Shown: positions 1-6,083 of the stretch, piece by piece
Layout: each line of letters starts with the position of its first letter
Numbering within the stretch: the first letter of the stretch is position 1
Assembly (NCBI GenBank): GCA_003162595.1
Contig: PMNJ01000135.1
Location: 7,633 to 14,743, forward strand
Direction: 5' to 3'
Length of the DNA stretch: 7,111 nt
Source: Bacteroidales bacterium
GTDB taxonomy: Bacteria; Bacteroidota; Bacteroidia; Bacteroidales; VadinHA17
The notes under the pieces: model-generated
Databases searched by the model: none
The model's input: only the letters and a program-made list of their open reading frames with translations
What the model was told of the DNA's origin: nothing
Program-made: the position numbers and the translations under genes

Positions 1-723
1 TTCAAGAGTAGCAATAAAATTGGCCGCTTGCAGCAAACTTTCGTATGTGCCGGTATCGAGCCAGGCCATTCCTCTTCCCATAAGTCTGATATCAAGTATG
101 CCCTCTTCAAGGTAAACCCTGTTAAGATCAGTTATTTCAAGTTCACCACGAGGAGAAGGCTTGAGTGATTTAGCCTTCTTAACAACGGTATTATCATAAA
201 AGTAGAGACCCGTAACCGCATAGTTTGATCGGGGTTGTAATGGCTTCTCTTCAATGCTAATGACCTTTTTATTCTTGTCAAATTCAACAACGCCATAGCG
301 CTCAGGATCAGTAACATAATATCCAAATATACACGCGCCTTTCTTCATTTCTGCAGTTTTGAGAAGGGCGTCACCAAAGCCATGTCCGTAAAAAATATTA
401 TCCCCCAGGATCATGCAAACCGGATCACTGCCAATAAACTCCTCCCCAAGTATAAATGCCTGAGCGAGTCCGTCAGGCGAAGGTTGTTCCTTATAACTGA
501 AGTCCAACCCCAGCGATTTACCATCCCCAAGAAGACTTCTGAATCCAGGTAGATCTCTTGGTGTGGATATAATCAATATCTCTCTGATACCTGCGAGCAT
601 TAAAACTGATAACGGGTAATAAATCATTGGTTTGTCGTATACTGGTAACATCTGTTTCGAGATAGCACTTGTTATCGGATATAGCCGTGTCCCTGAGCCG
701 CCCGCTAATATTATTCCTTTCAT
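1..723 (-). CDS. rmlA: Glucose-1-phosphate thymidylyltransferase, C-terminus cut by window edge
   Basis: The enzyme joins glucose 1-phosphate and dTTP to give dTDP-glucose, the first step towards dTDP-L-rhamnose for surface polysaccharide; it acts in the cytoplasm. The 241 visible residues begin MKGIILAGGSGTRLYP, the nucleotide-binding signature of sugar nucleotidylyltransferases. Next come SKQMLPVYDKPMIYYPL (residues 22-38), the GDNIFYGH metal and nucleotide-site motif (107-114), EEKP (158-161), PRGELEITDLN (191-201) and WLDTGTYESLL (221-231). This set is typical of the RmlA type rather than GalU or GlgC. Family members are about 290 residues long, so roughly 50 are missing beyond position 1. 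ATG 723 is the only sensible start, because an in-frame TAA lies at 741-739. The gene follows ugd by 84 bp on the same strand, so the two are probably co-transcribed. Neighbouring rml genes may lie off the left edge, but this is inference. Confidence 0.95.
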   Translation of the reverse strand, partial: MKGIILAGGSGTRLYPITSAISKQMLPVYDKPMIYYPLSVLMLAGIREILIISTPRDLPGFRSLLGDGKSLGLDFSYKEQPSPDGLAQAFILGEEFIGSDPVCMILGDNIFYGHGFGDALLKTAEMKKGACIFGYYVTDPERYGVVEFDKNKKVISIEEKPLQPRSNYAVTGLYFYDNTVVKKAKSLKPSPRGELEITDLNRVYLEEGILDIRLMGRGMAWLDTGTYESLLQAANFIATLE

Positions 724-747
724 ATAATCGTTTTCCGTTTAGAGTCT

Positions 748-801
748 TTAACCTTAACCTTAACCTTAACCTTAACCTTAACCTTAACCTTAACCTTAAC
801 C
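748..801. repeat. Perfect tandem hexamer array, 9 x TTAACC (GGTTAA on the minus strand)
   Basis: Nine uninterrupted copies of TTAACC cover 54 bp, bounded by AGTC on the left and TTTCG on the right. The array lies between the ugd stop codon (810-808) and the rmlA start codon (723), leaving 24 bp between array and rmlA. Read as minus-strand mRNA it is (GGUUAA)9. It puts a TAA every six bases in the frame shared by ugd and rmlA, so it blocks any read-through fusion. Perfect short repeats of this kind can change copy number by polymerase slippage. Here that would change only the spacing between the two genes, in 6-bp steps. A function is not shown by the sequence. Confidence 0.97.
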
Positions 802-807
802 TTTCGT

Positions 808-2124
808 CTATCTTCTTCCTATTCCAAAGTATGTGAATCCAAGCTTCCTTAGTTGTGTAGGATCATAAATATTTCTGCCGTCAAAAATGACCTTTTCTTT
901 CATTAATTCGGCCATCCTGTTAAAATCAGGAAGATGAAATTCCGACCATTCAGTCATCAATGCCACTGCATCAACATTAACCAGTGCTTCATATAGATCA
1001 GATGCGTATTCAATCCTGGTTCCAAGAAGTTTTCTAGTCTCATTAATCGCCGCAGGATCATAAGCTTTAACTCTGGCACCGGCCTTAAGAAGCTTCTCAA
1101 TAAGATTTATCGAGGAGGCTTCTCTTATATCATCCGTCTTAGGTTTGAAGGATAACCCCCAAATTCCTATTATCCTGTTTTTCAGATCATCATTATAGAA
1201 TTTAGCCATCTTGCCGAAAATGACATTTTTCTGATACTCATTAGCCTGCTCTACAGCTTCAATTACGTTGAGCTTATAGCTGCTATCTTTGGCTGTTCTG
1301 ATAATGGCTTTGACATCTTTTGGAAAACATGAGCCGCCGTACCCGGTGCCAGGGTAAAGAAATTTACTTCCTATCCGGGAATCACTTCCAATCCCTTTCC
1401 TCACGTTGTTAATGTCGGCGCCAAGAATATCACATAAATTTGCTATCTCATTGATGAAACTGATACGAGTCGCAAGCATGGCATTTGCAGCATATTTTGT
1501 AATTTCTGCAGAAGGTATATCCATGAACAGTATAGGATGATTATTCAGAACAAATGGCATATAAAGCCTGTTCATTATTTCCCTTGTTTTCTCATTATCA
1601 ATTCCAATAACAATTCTTTCAGGTTTCAGAAAATCGTCAATTGCAGCTCCTTCTTTAAGAAACTCCGGATTAGATGCCATATCGAATGACACAGATTCAT
1701 GTCGTTTCTCGATTTCAGCCTGAATGGTACTACGAATCTTTTCAGAGGTACCTACCGGAACAGTACTTTTTGTTACTACGACTACATGTTGTTTAATGAT
1801 TTGTCCAATTTCTTTTGCAACATTAAGTACATGATTCAGATCTGCTGAACCATCCTCGCCGGGAGGTGTCCCAACAGCAATAAATATTACCTCCGATCCC
1901 TCAATTCCTTCATTTATACCTGTAGCAAAAGTGAGCCGTTTTTTTTCAATATTACTTCTGATAATACTTTCAAGCCCGGGTTCATAAATAGGAATAGTCC
2001 CATCCTTAAGTTGTTTTATTTTATCAATATCTATATCAACACAGGTTACATTAACACCACTTTCAGCAAAACAGGCGCCTGTCACCAAACCAACGTAGCC
2101 TGTGCCAACAACCATAATTCTCAT
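808..2124 (-). CDS. ugd: UDP-glucose 6-dehydrogenase
   Basis: The enzyme oxidises UDP-glucose twice with NAD+ to UDP-glucuronate, a precursor for capsule, exopolysaccharide or LPS sugars; it is cytoplasmic. The 438-residue product has the usual family length. The N-terminal Rossmann fold carries GTGYVGL (residues 7-13), followed by VGTPPGEDGSAD (84-95) and NPEFLKEG (152-159). The central domain has Lys210 and Asn214 in ITKYAANAM. The catalytic loop GYGGSCFPKD (261-270) holds nucleophile Cys266 and Asp270. Spacing of Lys210, Asn214, Cys266 and Asp270 matches the catalytic set known from the streptococcal enzyme. The C-terminal domain has FKPKTDDIREA (326-336). The start MRIMVVGTGYVG aligns with the family; the Met at codon 4 would clip the first strand. 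A UDP-HexNAc dehydrogenase is a less likely reading. A promoter-like site lies about 40 bp upstream, and rmlA follows downstream. Confidence 0.96.
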   Translation of the reverse strand: MRIMVVGTGYVGLVTGACFAESGVNVTCVDIDIDKIKQLKDGTIPIYEPGLESIIRSNIEKKRLTFATGINEGIEGSEVIFIAVGTPPGEDGSADLNHVLNVAKEIGQIIKQHVVVVTKSTVPVGTSEKIRSTIQAEIEKRHESVSFDMASNPEFLKEGAAIDDFLKPERIVIGIDNEKTREIMNRLYMPFVLNNHPILFMDIPSAEITKYAANAMLATRISFINEIANLCDILGADINNVRKGIGSDSRIGSKFLYPGTGYGGSCFPKDVKAIIRTAKDSSYKLNVIEAVEQANEYQKNVIFGKMAKFYNDDLKNRIIGIWGLSFKPKTDDIREASSINLIEKLLKAGARVKAYDPAAINETRKLLGTRIEYASDLYEALVNVDAVALMTEWSEFHLPDFNRMAELMKEKVIFDGRNIYDPTQLRKLGFTYFGIGRR

Positions 2125-2164
2125 AAAACTTCAGATATTTTAGGTAATAACTTCATCATTGATG

Positions 2165-2195
2165 CAAAGATAGTATAACAAGTTAAATATAGAAA
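2165..2195 (-). promoter_or_regulatory. Probable Bacteroidota-type promoter of ugd-rmlA
   Basis: On the minus strand TATCTTTG (2172-2165) matches the Bacteroidota -7 consensus TAnnTTTG and continues as TATCTTTGCA, the same ten bases found at the rpsA promoter. The -33 position holds only ATTT (2196-2193) rather than TTTG, so that half is weak. Transcription would begin near 2158-2160, giving an untranslated leader of about 35 nt before the ugd ATG at 2124. No convincing Shine-Dalgarno site precedes the ATG, as is usual in this phylum. Confidence 0.6.
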
Positions 2196-2257
2196 TTATT
2201 AGAAAGACTTCGGGCTGACCCCTTTCACCTGACTCACAATGATTTTAAACCATAATA

Positions 2258-2288
2258 TTGTAGGGTTTTGAAAAATATCATATCTTTG
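2258..2288 (+). promoter_or_regulatory. Probable Bacteroidota-type promoter of rpsA
   Basis: A -33 TTG (2258-2260) is followed, after 20 bp, by a perfect -7 element TATCTTTG (2281-2288), which fits the housekeeping sigma factor pattern of Bacteroidota. Transcription should start near 2293-2296, about 60 nt before the rpsA ATG at 2353. The leader is very AT-rich and has no Shine-Dalgarno sequence. It contains a 14-codon reading frame and an imperfect dyad, described separately. The promoter probably drives rpsA, the STAS gene and rnz together. Confidence 0.72.
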
Positions 2289-2311
2289 CAACCAATTTTT
2301 CATACAAAATA

Positions 2312-2356
2312 ATGTCTAACTTATTAATTATTAGTTCTTTTAATTTAAACTTATGA
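2312..2356 (+). CDS. Possible 14-codon leader peptide overlapping the rpsA start
   Basis: An ATG at 2312 opens a short frame encoding MSNLLIISSFNLNL and ending in TGA at 2354-2356. That stop overlaps the rpsA start in an ATGA arrangement (2353-2356), a classic geometry for translational coupling. The ATG would lie within about 20 nt of the predicted 5' end of the mRNA. An imperfect dyad, 2318-2336, lies inside the frame. Against it, the region is so AT-rich that a short open frame can arise by chance, and no homologue is known to me. This is a candidate only. Confidence 0.22.
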   Translation: MSNLLIISSFNLNL

Positions 2357-4521
2357 CTGAAAACAAAAAGAAAACAACCAAAAAGGAGGTTGTTGAAAAA
2401 AGCGAAACCCCGGTAAAAGGAATAAAAAAAGCAAAAGCTAAAGAGAAAACCGAAAAACAGGATGTTTCAACCGAAGCCTCAACAAAACAGGATGTTTCAA
2501 CCGAAGCCTCAACAAAACAGGATGTTTCAACCGAAGCCTCAACTTCAGATGAGGTCGTAGCAGGTATTACAGAAGAGCTTCCGGAAGTGGAAAGCCTTCC
2601 TGAAGCTGTGAAGGCTGAAGATTACGGATTCGATTCGGAAGTAAAAAAAGAAAAGAGACCAAAAAAAGTGCAGGTGGAGCCGGAAACTGAGCCGGAAAAA
2701 GAAATTAAAGCAAAAGCTGAGCCAAGAATTTCTGCATCAGCTGAAGATTTTGACTGGGATACATTCGAGAGTGAAGAACTCCGAAATTCACCAAAGTATA
2801 AAGAGTACGAATCTCTTTATGATGAAACTCTGTCAACTGTTGCAGTAGACGAAGTGGTGATCGGAACAGTTATCCAGATGACATTACGCGAAGTTGTCAT
2901 CAATATTGGCTATAAATCGGAAGGTGTTGTAAGTTTAAATGAATTCCGTTATAATCCAAATCTTAAGGTAGGGGATAAAGTTGAAGTATATGTTGAAAGC
3001 CAGGAAGATAAAAAAGGTCAGCTCCTTCTCTCACATAAAAAAGCACGTGCCATTAATTCCTGGGACAGGGTTAATGCTTCACTTGAAAAAGACGAAATCA
3101 TTACAGGTTATATCAAATGCCGTACTAAGGGTGGAATGATCGTAGATGTTTTTGGCATTGAAGCTTTCCTTCCGGGTTCACAGATTGACGTAAAACCGAT
3201 TCGCGACTATGATGTTTTTGTTGGTAAAACAATGGAATTCAAGGTTGTAAAAATTAACCAGGAGTTCAAAAACGTCGTTGTTTCTCATAAAGCCCTTATT
3301 GAAGCTGAACTTGAACAGCAGAAGAAAGAGATTATTGCAAAACTTGAAAAAGGACAGGTTCTTGAAGGAACCGTTAAAAATATTACATCTTATGGCGTAT
3401 TCATCGACCTTGGTGGTGTCGATGGACTTATTCATATTACAGACCTTTCATGGGGAAGGGTTAATCACCCCGAAGAAATTGTACAACTCGATCAGAAACT
3501 CAATGTTGTTATCCTCGATTTCGATGATGATAAGAAGAGAATTGCTCTTGGTCTTAAACAACTGACTTCACATCCATGGGATTCTGTCGACCCGAATATG
3601 AATATCGGCGACAAGGTTAAAGGAAAAGTTGTTGTTATGGCTGACTATGGTGCTTTTGTAGAAATTGCACCGGGAGTTGAAGGCTTAATTCATGTATCTG
3701 AAATGTCATGGTCACAGCATCTGAGAAGTGCACAGGAGTTTCTGAAAGTAGGCGACGAAATTGAAGCGGTAATTCTAACACTCGACAGGAATGAGAGAAA
3801 AATGTCTCTCGGTATCAAACAACTTAAAGCCGATCCATGGCAAAACATTGATGAAAAGTACACAGTAGGTTCAAAACATACTGCTAAAGTTCGGAACTTT
3901 ACCAACTTCGGCGTATTCGTTGAGATTGAAGAAGGAGTTGACGGACTTATTCATATTTCTGATCTTTCATGGACAAAGAAAATCAAACATCCTGCTGAAT
4001 TTACAGCTATTGATGCTGATATTGAAGTAGTTGTTCTTGAAATTGACAAAGAAAACAGACGTCTGAGTCTTGGTCACAAACAACTTGAAGAGAATCCATG
4101 GGATGTCTTCGAGAATCTGTTTACAATGGATTCAATACACGAAGGTACTGTGGTTGAAGTATTCGACAAAGGAGCTGTGATTGCTCTTCCTTACGGTGTT
4201 GAAGGATTTGTTACTCCGAAGCATCTTGTAAAAGAGGATGGAATGATGGCAAAAGTTGATGAAAAACTTATGTTCAAAGTGATTGAATTTAATAAATCAG
4301 CCAAGAAAATCATCGTTTCACATAGCAGAGTATTTGAAGATGAAAAGAAAGCTGTTGAAGCTCCAGTTAAGAAAGCAGAACCTGCTTCACCAAAGAAAAC
4401 AACAAGAAAACAGAAATCAAGTTCTGAAAAAACAACACTTGGCGATATCTCTCAGCTGGCTGCTTTAAAAGAAGAAATGGAAGAAAAAGAGAATAAAGCT
4501 TCCAAGAAATCGAAAAATTAA
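2353..4521 (+). CDS. rpsA: 30S ribosomal protein S1 with extended N-terminus
   Basis: S1 binds AU-rich mRNA leaders and brings them to the 30S subunit, which matters in a lineage that makes little use of Shine-Dalgarno pairing. Six S1 RNA-binding (OB-fold) domains can be read at about residues 167-229, 247-313, 334-403, 419-491, 505-578 and 594-656. Domains 3-5 are the most canonical, each with a G-x-F-V/I-x-hydrophobic core, DGLIH or EGLIH, and a closing LG-x-KQL. Domains 1, 2 and 6 diverge, as the end domains of S1 do. At 722 residues it is much longer than the E. coli protein (557). The excess is a Lys/Glu-rich N-terminal extension of about 165 residues, with three perfect KQDVSTEAST repeats (35-64) and an acidic-aromatic patch EDFDWDTFESEE (131-142), plus a Lys-rich tail (661-722). 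ATG 2353 lies about 60 nt below the predicted promoter; there is no Shine-Dalgarno site. STAS and rnz genes follow closely. Confidence 0.97.
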   Translation: MTENKKKTTKKEVVEKSETPVKGIKKAKAKEKTEKQDVSTEASTKQDVSTEASTKQDVSTEASTSDEVVAGITEELPEVESLPEAVKAEDYGFDSEVKKEKRPKKVQVEPETEPEKEIKAKAEPRISASAEDFDWDTFESEELRNSPKYKEYESLYDETLSTVAVDEVVIGTVIQMTLREVVINIGYKSEGVVSLNEFRYNPNLKVGDKVEVYVESQEDKKGQLLLSHKKARAINSWDRVNASLEKDEIITGYIKCRTKGGMIVDVFGIEAFLPGSQIDVKPIRDYDVFVGKTMEFKVVKINQEFKNVVVSHKALIEAELEQQKKEIIAKLEKGQVLEGTVKNITSYGVFIDLGGVDGLIHITDLSWGRVNHPEEIVQLDQKLNVVILDFDDDKKRIALGLKQLTSHPWDSVDPNMNIGDKVKGKVVVMADYGAFVEIAPGVEGLIHVSEMSWSQHLRSAQEFLKVGDEIEAVILTLDRNERKMSLGIKQLKADPWQNIDEKYTVGSKHTAKVRNFTNFGVFVEIEEGVDGLIHISDLSWTKKIKHPAEFTAIDADIEVVVLEIDKENRRLSLGHKQLEENPWDVFENLFTMDSIHEGTVVEVFDKGAVIALPYGVEGFVTPKHLVKEDGMMAKVDEKLMFKVIEFNKSAKKIIVSHSRVFEDEKKAVEAPVKKAEPASPKKTTRKQKSSSEKTTLGDISQLAALKEEMEEKENKASKKSKN
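2454..2543 (+). repeat. Three perfect 30-bp tandem repeats inside rpsA
   Basis: A 30-bp unit is repeated three times without a mismatch over exactly 90 bp. In frame it encodes KQDVSTEAST three times (residues 35-64); only the last base of the final Thr codon differs, just outside the tract. Because the unit is a multiple of three, copy-number change would lengthen or shorten the disordered N-terminal extension of S1 without breaking the reading frame. Identity at synonymous positions points to recent duplication or ongoing slippage. Confidence 0.97.
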
Positions 4522-4550
4522 TTAAATTTAGGCTATCAAATTTTAATACT

Positions 4551-4889
4551 ATGGATTTTAATATTGAGAGCCGGAATAACAGCACTGTTATTCAGATACA
4601 ATCGGAAAAGCTTGATACGCACATCGCTCCGGCGCTTAAGTCGGAACTTGTGCTGGTCTCAGGAAAGGGTGAAAAGAATATCATCCTCGATCTTGCAAAA
4701 TGTCAGTATTGCGACTCGTCTGGTTTAAGTGCAATATTAGTAGCCAACAGGTTATGTAAAAATGCAGGTGGTACATTCGTTCTCTGTGGGCTAAATGAAG
4801 CAGTTGAACGACTTATCACTATTTCTCAGCTCGACACCGTACTTACAATAACAGGAACGGTTGATGATGCTGAAAAAATGATATCATAA
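4551..4889 (+). CDS. STAS-domain protein, anti-sigma factor antagonist type
   Basis: The 112-residue product is a single STAS domain of the SpoIIAA/RsbV kind, with no membrane segment or signal peptide. These proteins bind a kinase-type anti-sigma factor when unphosphorylated and release it when a conserved Ser is phosphorylated. That motif is visible as CDSSGLSAIL (residues 54-63); by comparison with SpoIIAA, Ser57 is the likely phosphosite. Before it are the strand STVIQIQSEKLD (11-22) and NIILDLAKC (43-51); after it comes GGTFVLCGLNEAVERLI (73-89), also normal for the fold. It starts 29 bp after rpsA and ends 23 bp before rnz, so it is probably read from the rpsA promoter. No HPr-like serine kinase (RsbW/SpoIIAB type) or PP2C phosphatase partner is present in the window. 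The family is secure, but its target, whether a sigma factor or some other process, cannot be told from here. Confidence 0.88.
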   Translation: MDFNIESRNNSTVIQIQSEKLDTHIAPALKSELVLVSGKGEKNIILDLAKCQYCDSSGLSAILVANRLCKNAGGTFVLCGLNEAVERLITISQLDTVLTITGTVDDAEKMIS

Positions 4890-4895
4890 ATAAAA

Positions 4896-4903
4896 TAGCT
4901 TTG
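4896..4903 (+). promoter_or_regulatory. Possible internal -7 element just before rnz
   Basis: TAGCTTTG fits TAnnTTTG and is followed by CA, as in the stronger promoters of this window. No TTG or TTTG sits at the expected -33 distance. Transcription from it would start within a few bases of the rnz ATG at 4913, giving a nearly leaderless message. It could be a secondary promoter or a chance match. Confidence 0.25.
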
Positions 4904-4912
4904 CAGAATGCT

Positions 4913-5836
4913 ATGAAACTGACCATACTTGGTAGTAGTTCTGCATTGCCGACGTCAGGAAGGTATCCCTCCGCTCATGTGCTCAATGCCCATGAGCGGT
5001 TATTTTTAATAGACTGTGGTGAAGGTACCCAGATGCAACTCAGGAAAACCAGGATCAGGTTCGCAAAAATAAACCATATCTTCATTAGCCATCTTCATGG
5101 CGATCATGTCTTCGGTCTTTACGGACTTTTGTCAACCTTCAGTTTGATGGGAAGGACAAACCCGATTCATCTTTATGCTCCTGAAAACTATGATAAAATG
5201 TTTAAATCACATCTCAGCGATTTTGATATTAATCTGAGTTTTGAAATTGATTTTATTCCACTATCAGGTAAAGACCCCATTAAAATACTTGATGATAAAT
5301 ATCTTACTGTGACATCCTTTCCCCTTCAGCACAGAATTCCATCTTATGGATTCCTCTTCAGGGAAAAAAAATCAGAAAGAAATTTAATAAAAGAAAAGAT
5401 TGATAAATATCAAATTCCTCAGGTCAGACTGCCCGCAATCAAAAAAGGAGAGGATTTTATTACACCCGATGGTAGCATAATAAAAAATGAGGATATTACA
5501 CTCCCTCCCCGTGAACCGCTGTCCTATGCATATTGCAGCGATACAAAATATTTCAGACGTCTGGCTTCTTTTGTTATGGGAGTGAGTCTTTTGTACCATG
5601 AAGCTACCTTCGATAAAGGGAAGGAGGATCTTGCAGCAATTACTGGTCACTCGACAACTCTTGATGCTGCTAAGACTGCCTTAAATGCTGGCGTGGGTTC
5701 TCTTATTATAGGCCACTTCTCAGCCCGGTACAAAGATATTTCGCCTCTTGTTGATGAGGCAAGAACATTATTCCCTAAAACTTATCCGGCTATAGATGGC
5801 AAGACTTATGAGGTGGGGAATATTACTGATCCTTAG
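4913..5836 (+). CDS. rnz: Ribonuclease Z (tRNA 3' endonuclease)
   Basis: This zinc-dependent metallo-beta-lactamase-fold enzyme cuts the 3' trailer from tRNA precursors lacking an encoded CCA. The 307-residue product has the length of the short bacterial form. Numbered from ATG 4913, the zinc ligands are His60, His62, Asp64 and His65 (SHLHGDH), His140 (PLQHRIPSYGF), Asp210 (YCSDT) and His268 (IGHFSARY), almost identical in spacing to the Bacillus subtilis enzyme. HEATF (229-233) and GHST (245-248) are further family signatures. The less conserved stretch of about 150-185 should be the flexible arm that grips the tRNA elbow. An in-frame TTG at 4901 would add MQNA, but MKLTILGSSSALP fits the family start, so ATG 4913 is chosen. 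The gene lies 23 bp after the STAS gene and is probably in the rpsA transcript; a -7-like site overlaps the junction. Confidence 0.96.
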   Translation: MKLTILGSSSALPTSGRYPSAHVLNAHERLFLIDCGEGTQMQLRKTRIRFAKINHIFISHLHGDHVFGLYGLLSTFSLMGRTNPIHLYAPENYDKMFKSHLSDFDINLSFEIDFIPLSGKDPIKILDDKYLTVTSFPLQHRIPSYGFLFREKKSERNLIKEKIDKYQIPQVRLPAIKKGEDFITPDGSIIKNEDITLPPREPLSYAYCSDTKYFRRLASFVMGVSLLYHEATFDKGKEDLAAITGHSTTLDAAKTALNAGVGSLIIGHFSARYKDISPLVDEARTLFPKTYPAIDGKTYEVGNITDP

Positions 5837-5847
5837 TAAAAGATTTC

Positions 5848-5855
5848 TATCTTTG
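5848..5855 (+). promoter_or_regulatory. Probable -7 element of a promoter upstream of guaA
   Basis: TATCTTTG lies 11 bp after the rnz stop. The match to the rpsA promoter extends past the -7 box: TATCTTTGTGACCAAT here against TATCTTTGCAACCAAT at 2281-2296, 14 of 16 bases. The -33 half is poor, with CTG at 5826-5828, 19 bp upstream. If used, the transcript would run through the palindromic element and reach guaA with a leader of roughly 220 nt. A closer candidate, AAGTTTTG (6079-6086), has one mismatch and overlaps the presumed guaA start, so it cannot serve a TTG 6084 start. Confidence 0.45.
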
Positions 5856-5863
5856 TGACCAAT

Positions 5864-5887
5864 AAAAAAGAATTGTTTGTCTTTTTT
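5864..5887 (+). terminator. Weak candidate terminator after rnz
   Basis: AAAAAAGA (5864-5871) can pair with TCTTTTTT (5880-5887) around an 8-base loop, and the right arm is itself a run of seven T. The stem has a single G-C pair, so it would be unstable as an intrinsic terminator. Its position, 28 bp after the rnz stop and just before a GC-rich hairpin, is the main argument for it. It also lies directly downstream of the -7-like element at 5848, which would put it in that promoter's leader. Confidence 0.2.
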
Positions 5888-5892
5888 TATCC

Positions 5893-6035
5893 TTTTTACC
5901 CCTTTCCCAACCTTCCCCCACAGGGGAAGGGGACCGAGCGTAAAGAACTTGCCCGGTGGGCAAGTTTATCGAAGGTGCCAGACTGCCGCGTAGGTCATTT
6001 CCCCCTTGGGGGAAACAGGAAAGGGGGTAAGAAAA
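5893..6035. repeat. GC-rich palindromic intergenic element with terminal inverted repeats
   Basis: A stretch of about 143 bp, clearly richer in G and C than its flanks, is bounded by imperfect inverted ends: TTTTTACCCCTTTCC (5893-5907) and GGAAAGGGGGTAAGAAAA (6018-6035), whose complement reads TTTTCTTACCCCCTTTCC. Inside are three perfect hairpins: CCTTCCCC/GGGGAAGG (5911-5918 and 5923-5930, loop CACA), AACTTGCCC/GGGCAAGTT (5946-5954 and 5958-5966, loop GGT), and TTTCCCCC/GGGGGAAA (5998-6005 and 6008-6015). The whole could fold into a branched, cloverleaf-like structure. It encodes no convincing protein. It looks like a dispersed REP- or MITE-type repeat inserted between rnz and guaA; target-site duplications are not clear. 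Only a genome-wide search could show it is repeated. Confidence 0.7.
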
Positions 6036-6083
6036 TAAGAGAAGTATAAAATAATCACATTTATTTTATAAAATTATAAAGTT

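Noticed and set aside
132..326. Minus-strand open frame of 64 codons
   Set aside because: It lies inside rmlA in another frame, and rmlA has clear family motifs throughout.
748..801. Telomere-like repeat
   Set aside because: TTAACC is not a standard telomere unit, the array is internal between two genes of one operon, and it is only 54 bp long.
2454..2543. CRISPR-like or mobile repeat
   Set aside because: The copies abut with no spacers and are in frame within rpsA, so this is a coding tandem repeat.
3178..3435. Antisense open frame within rpsA
   Set aside because: It is a shadow of the S1 domain 2-3 region, with no recognisable domain and no promoter. Similar shadows at 3278-3565, 3690-3905, 4283-4468, 4367-4585 and 5384-5650 were dropped for the same reason.
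4901..4912. A TTG start that would add four residues to ribonuclease Z
   Set aside because: The ATG at 4913 begins exactly at the conserved first strand of the family, and the TTG lies inside a TAnnTTTG match.
5911..5930. GC-rich hairpin as an intrinsic terminator of rnz
   Set aside because: The stem is strong, but no T-run follows it; it fits better as one arm of the palindromic element.
5855..6049. A 64-codon open frame on the plus strand starting at GTG 5855
   Set aside because: It runs through the palindromic element and owes its open frame to that sequence. Its product is low-complexity (Pro/Phe-rich, then Gly/Lys-rich), the start lies within a -7 element, and no domain is recognisable.
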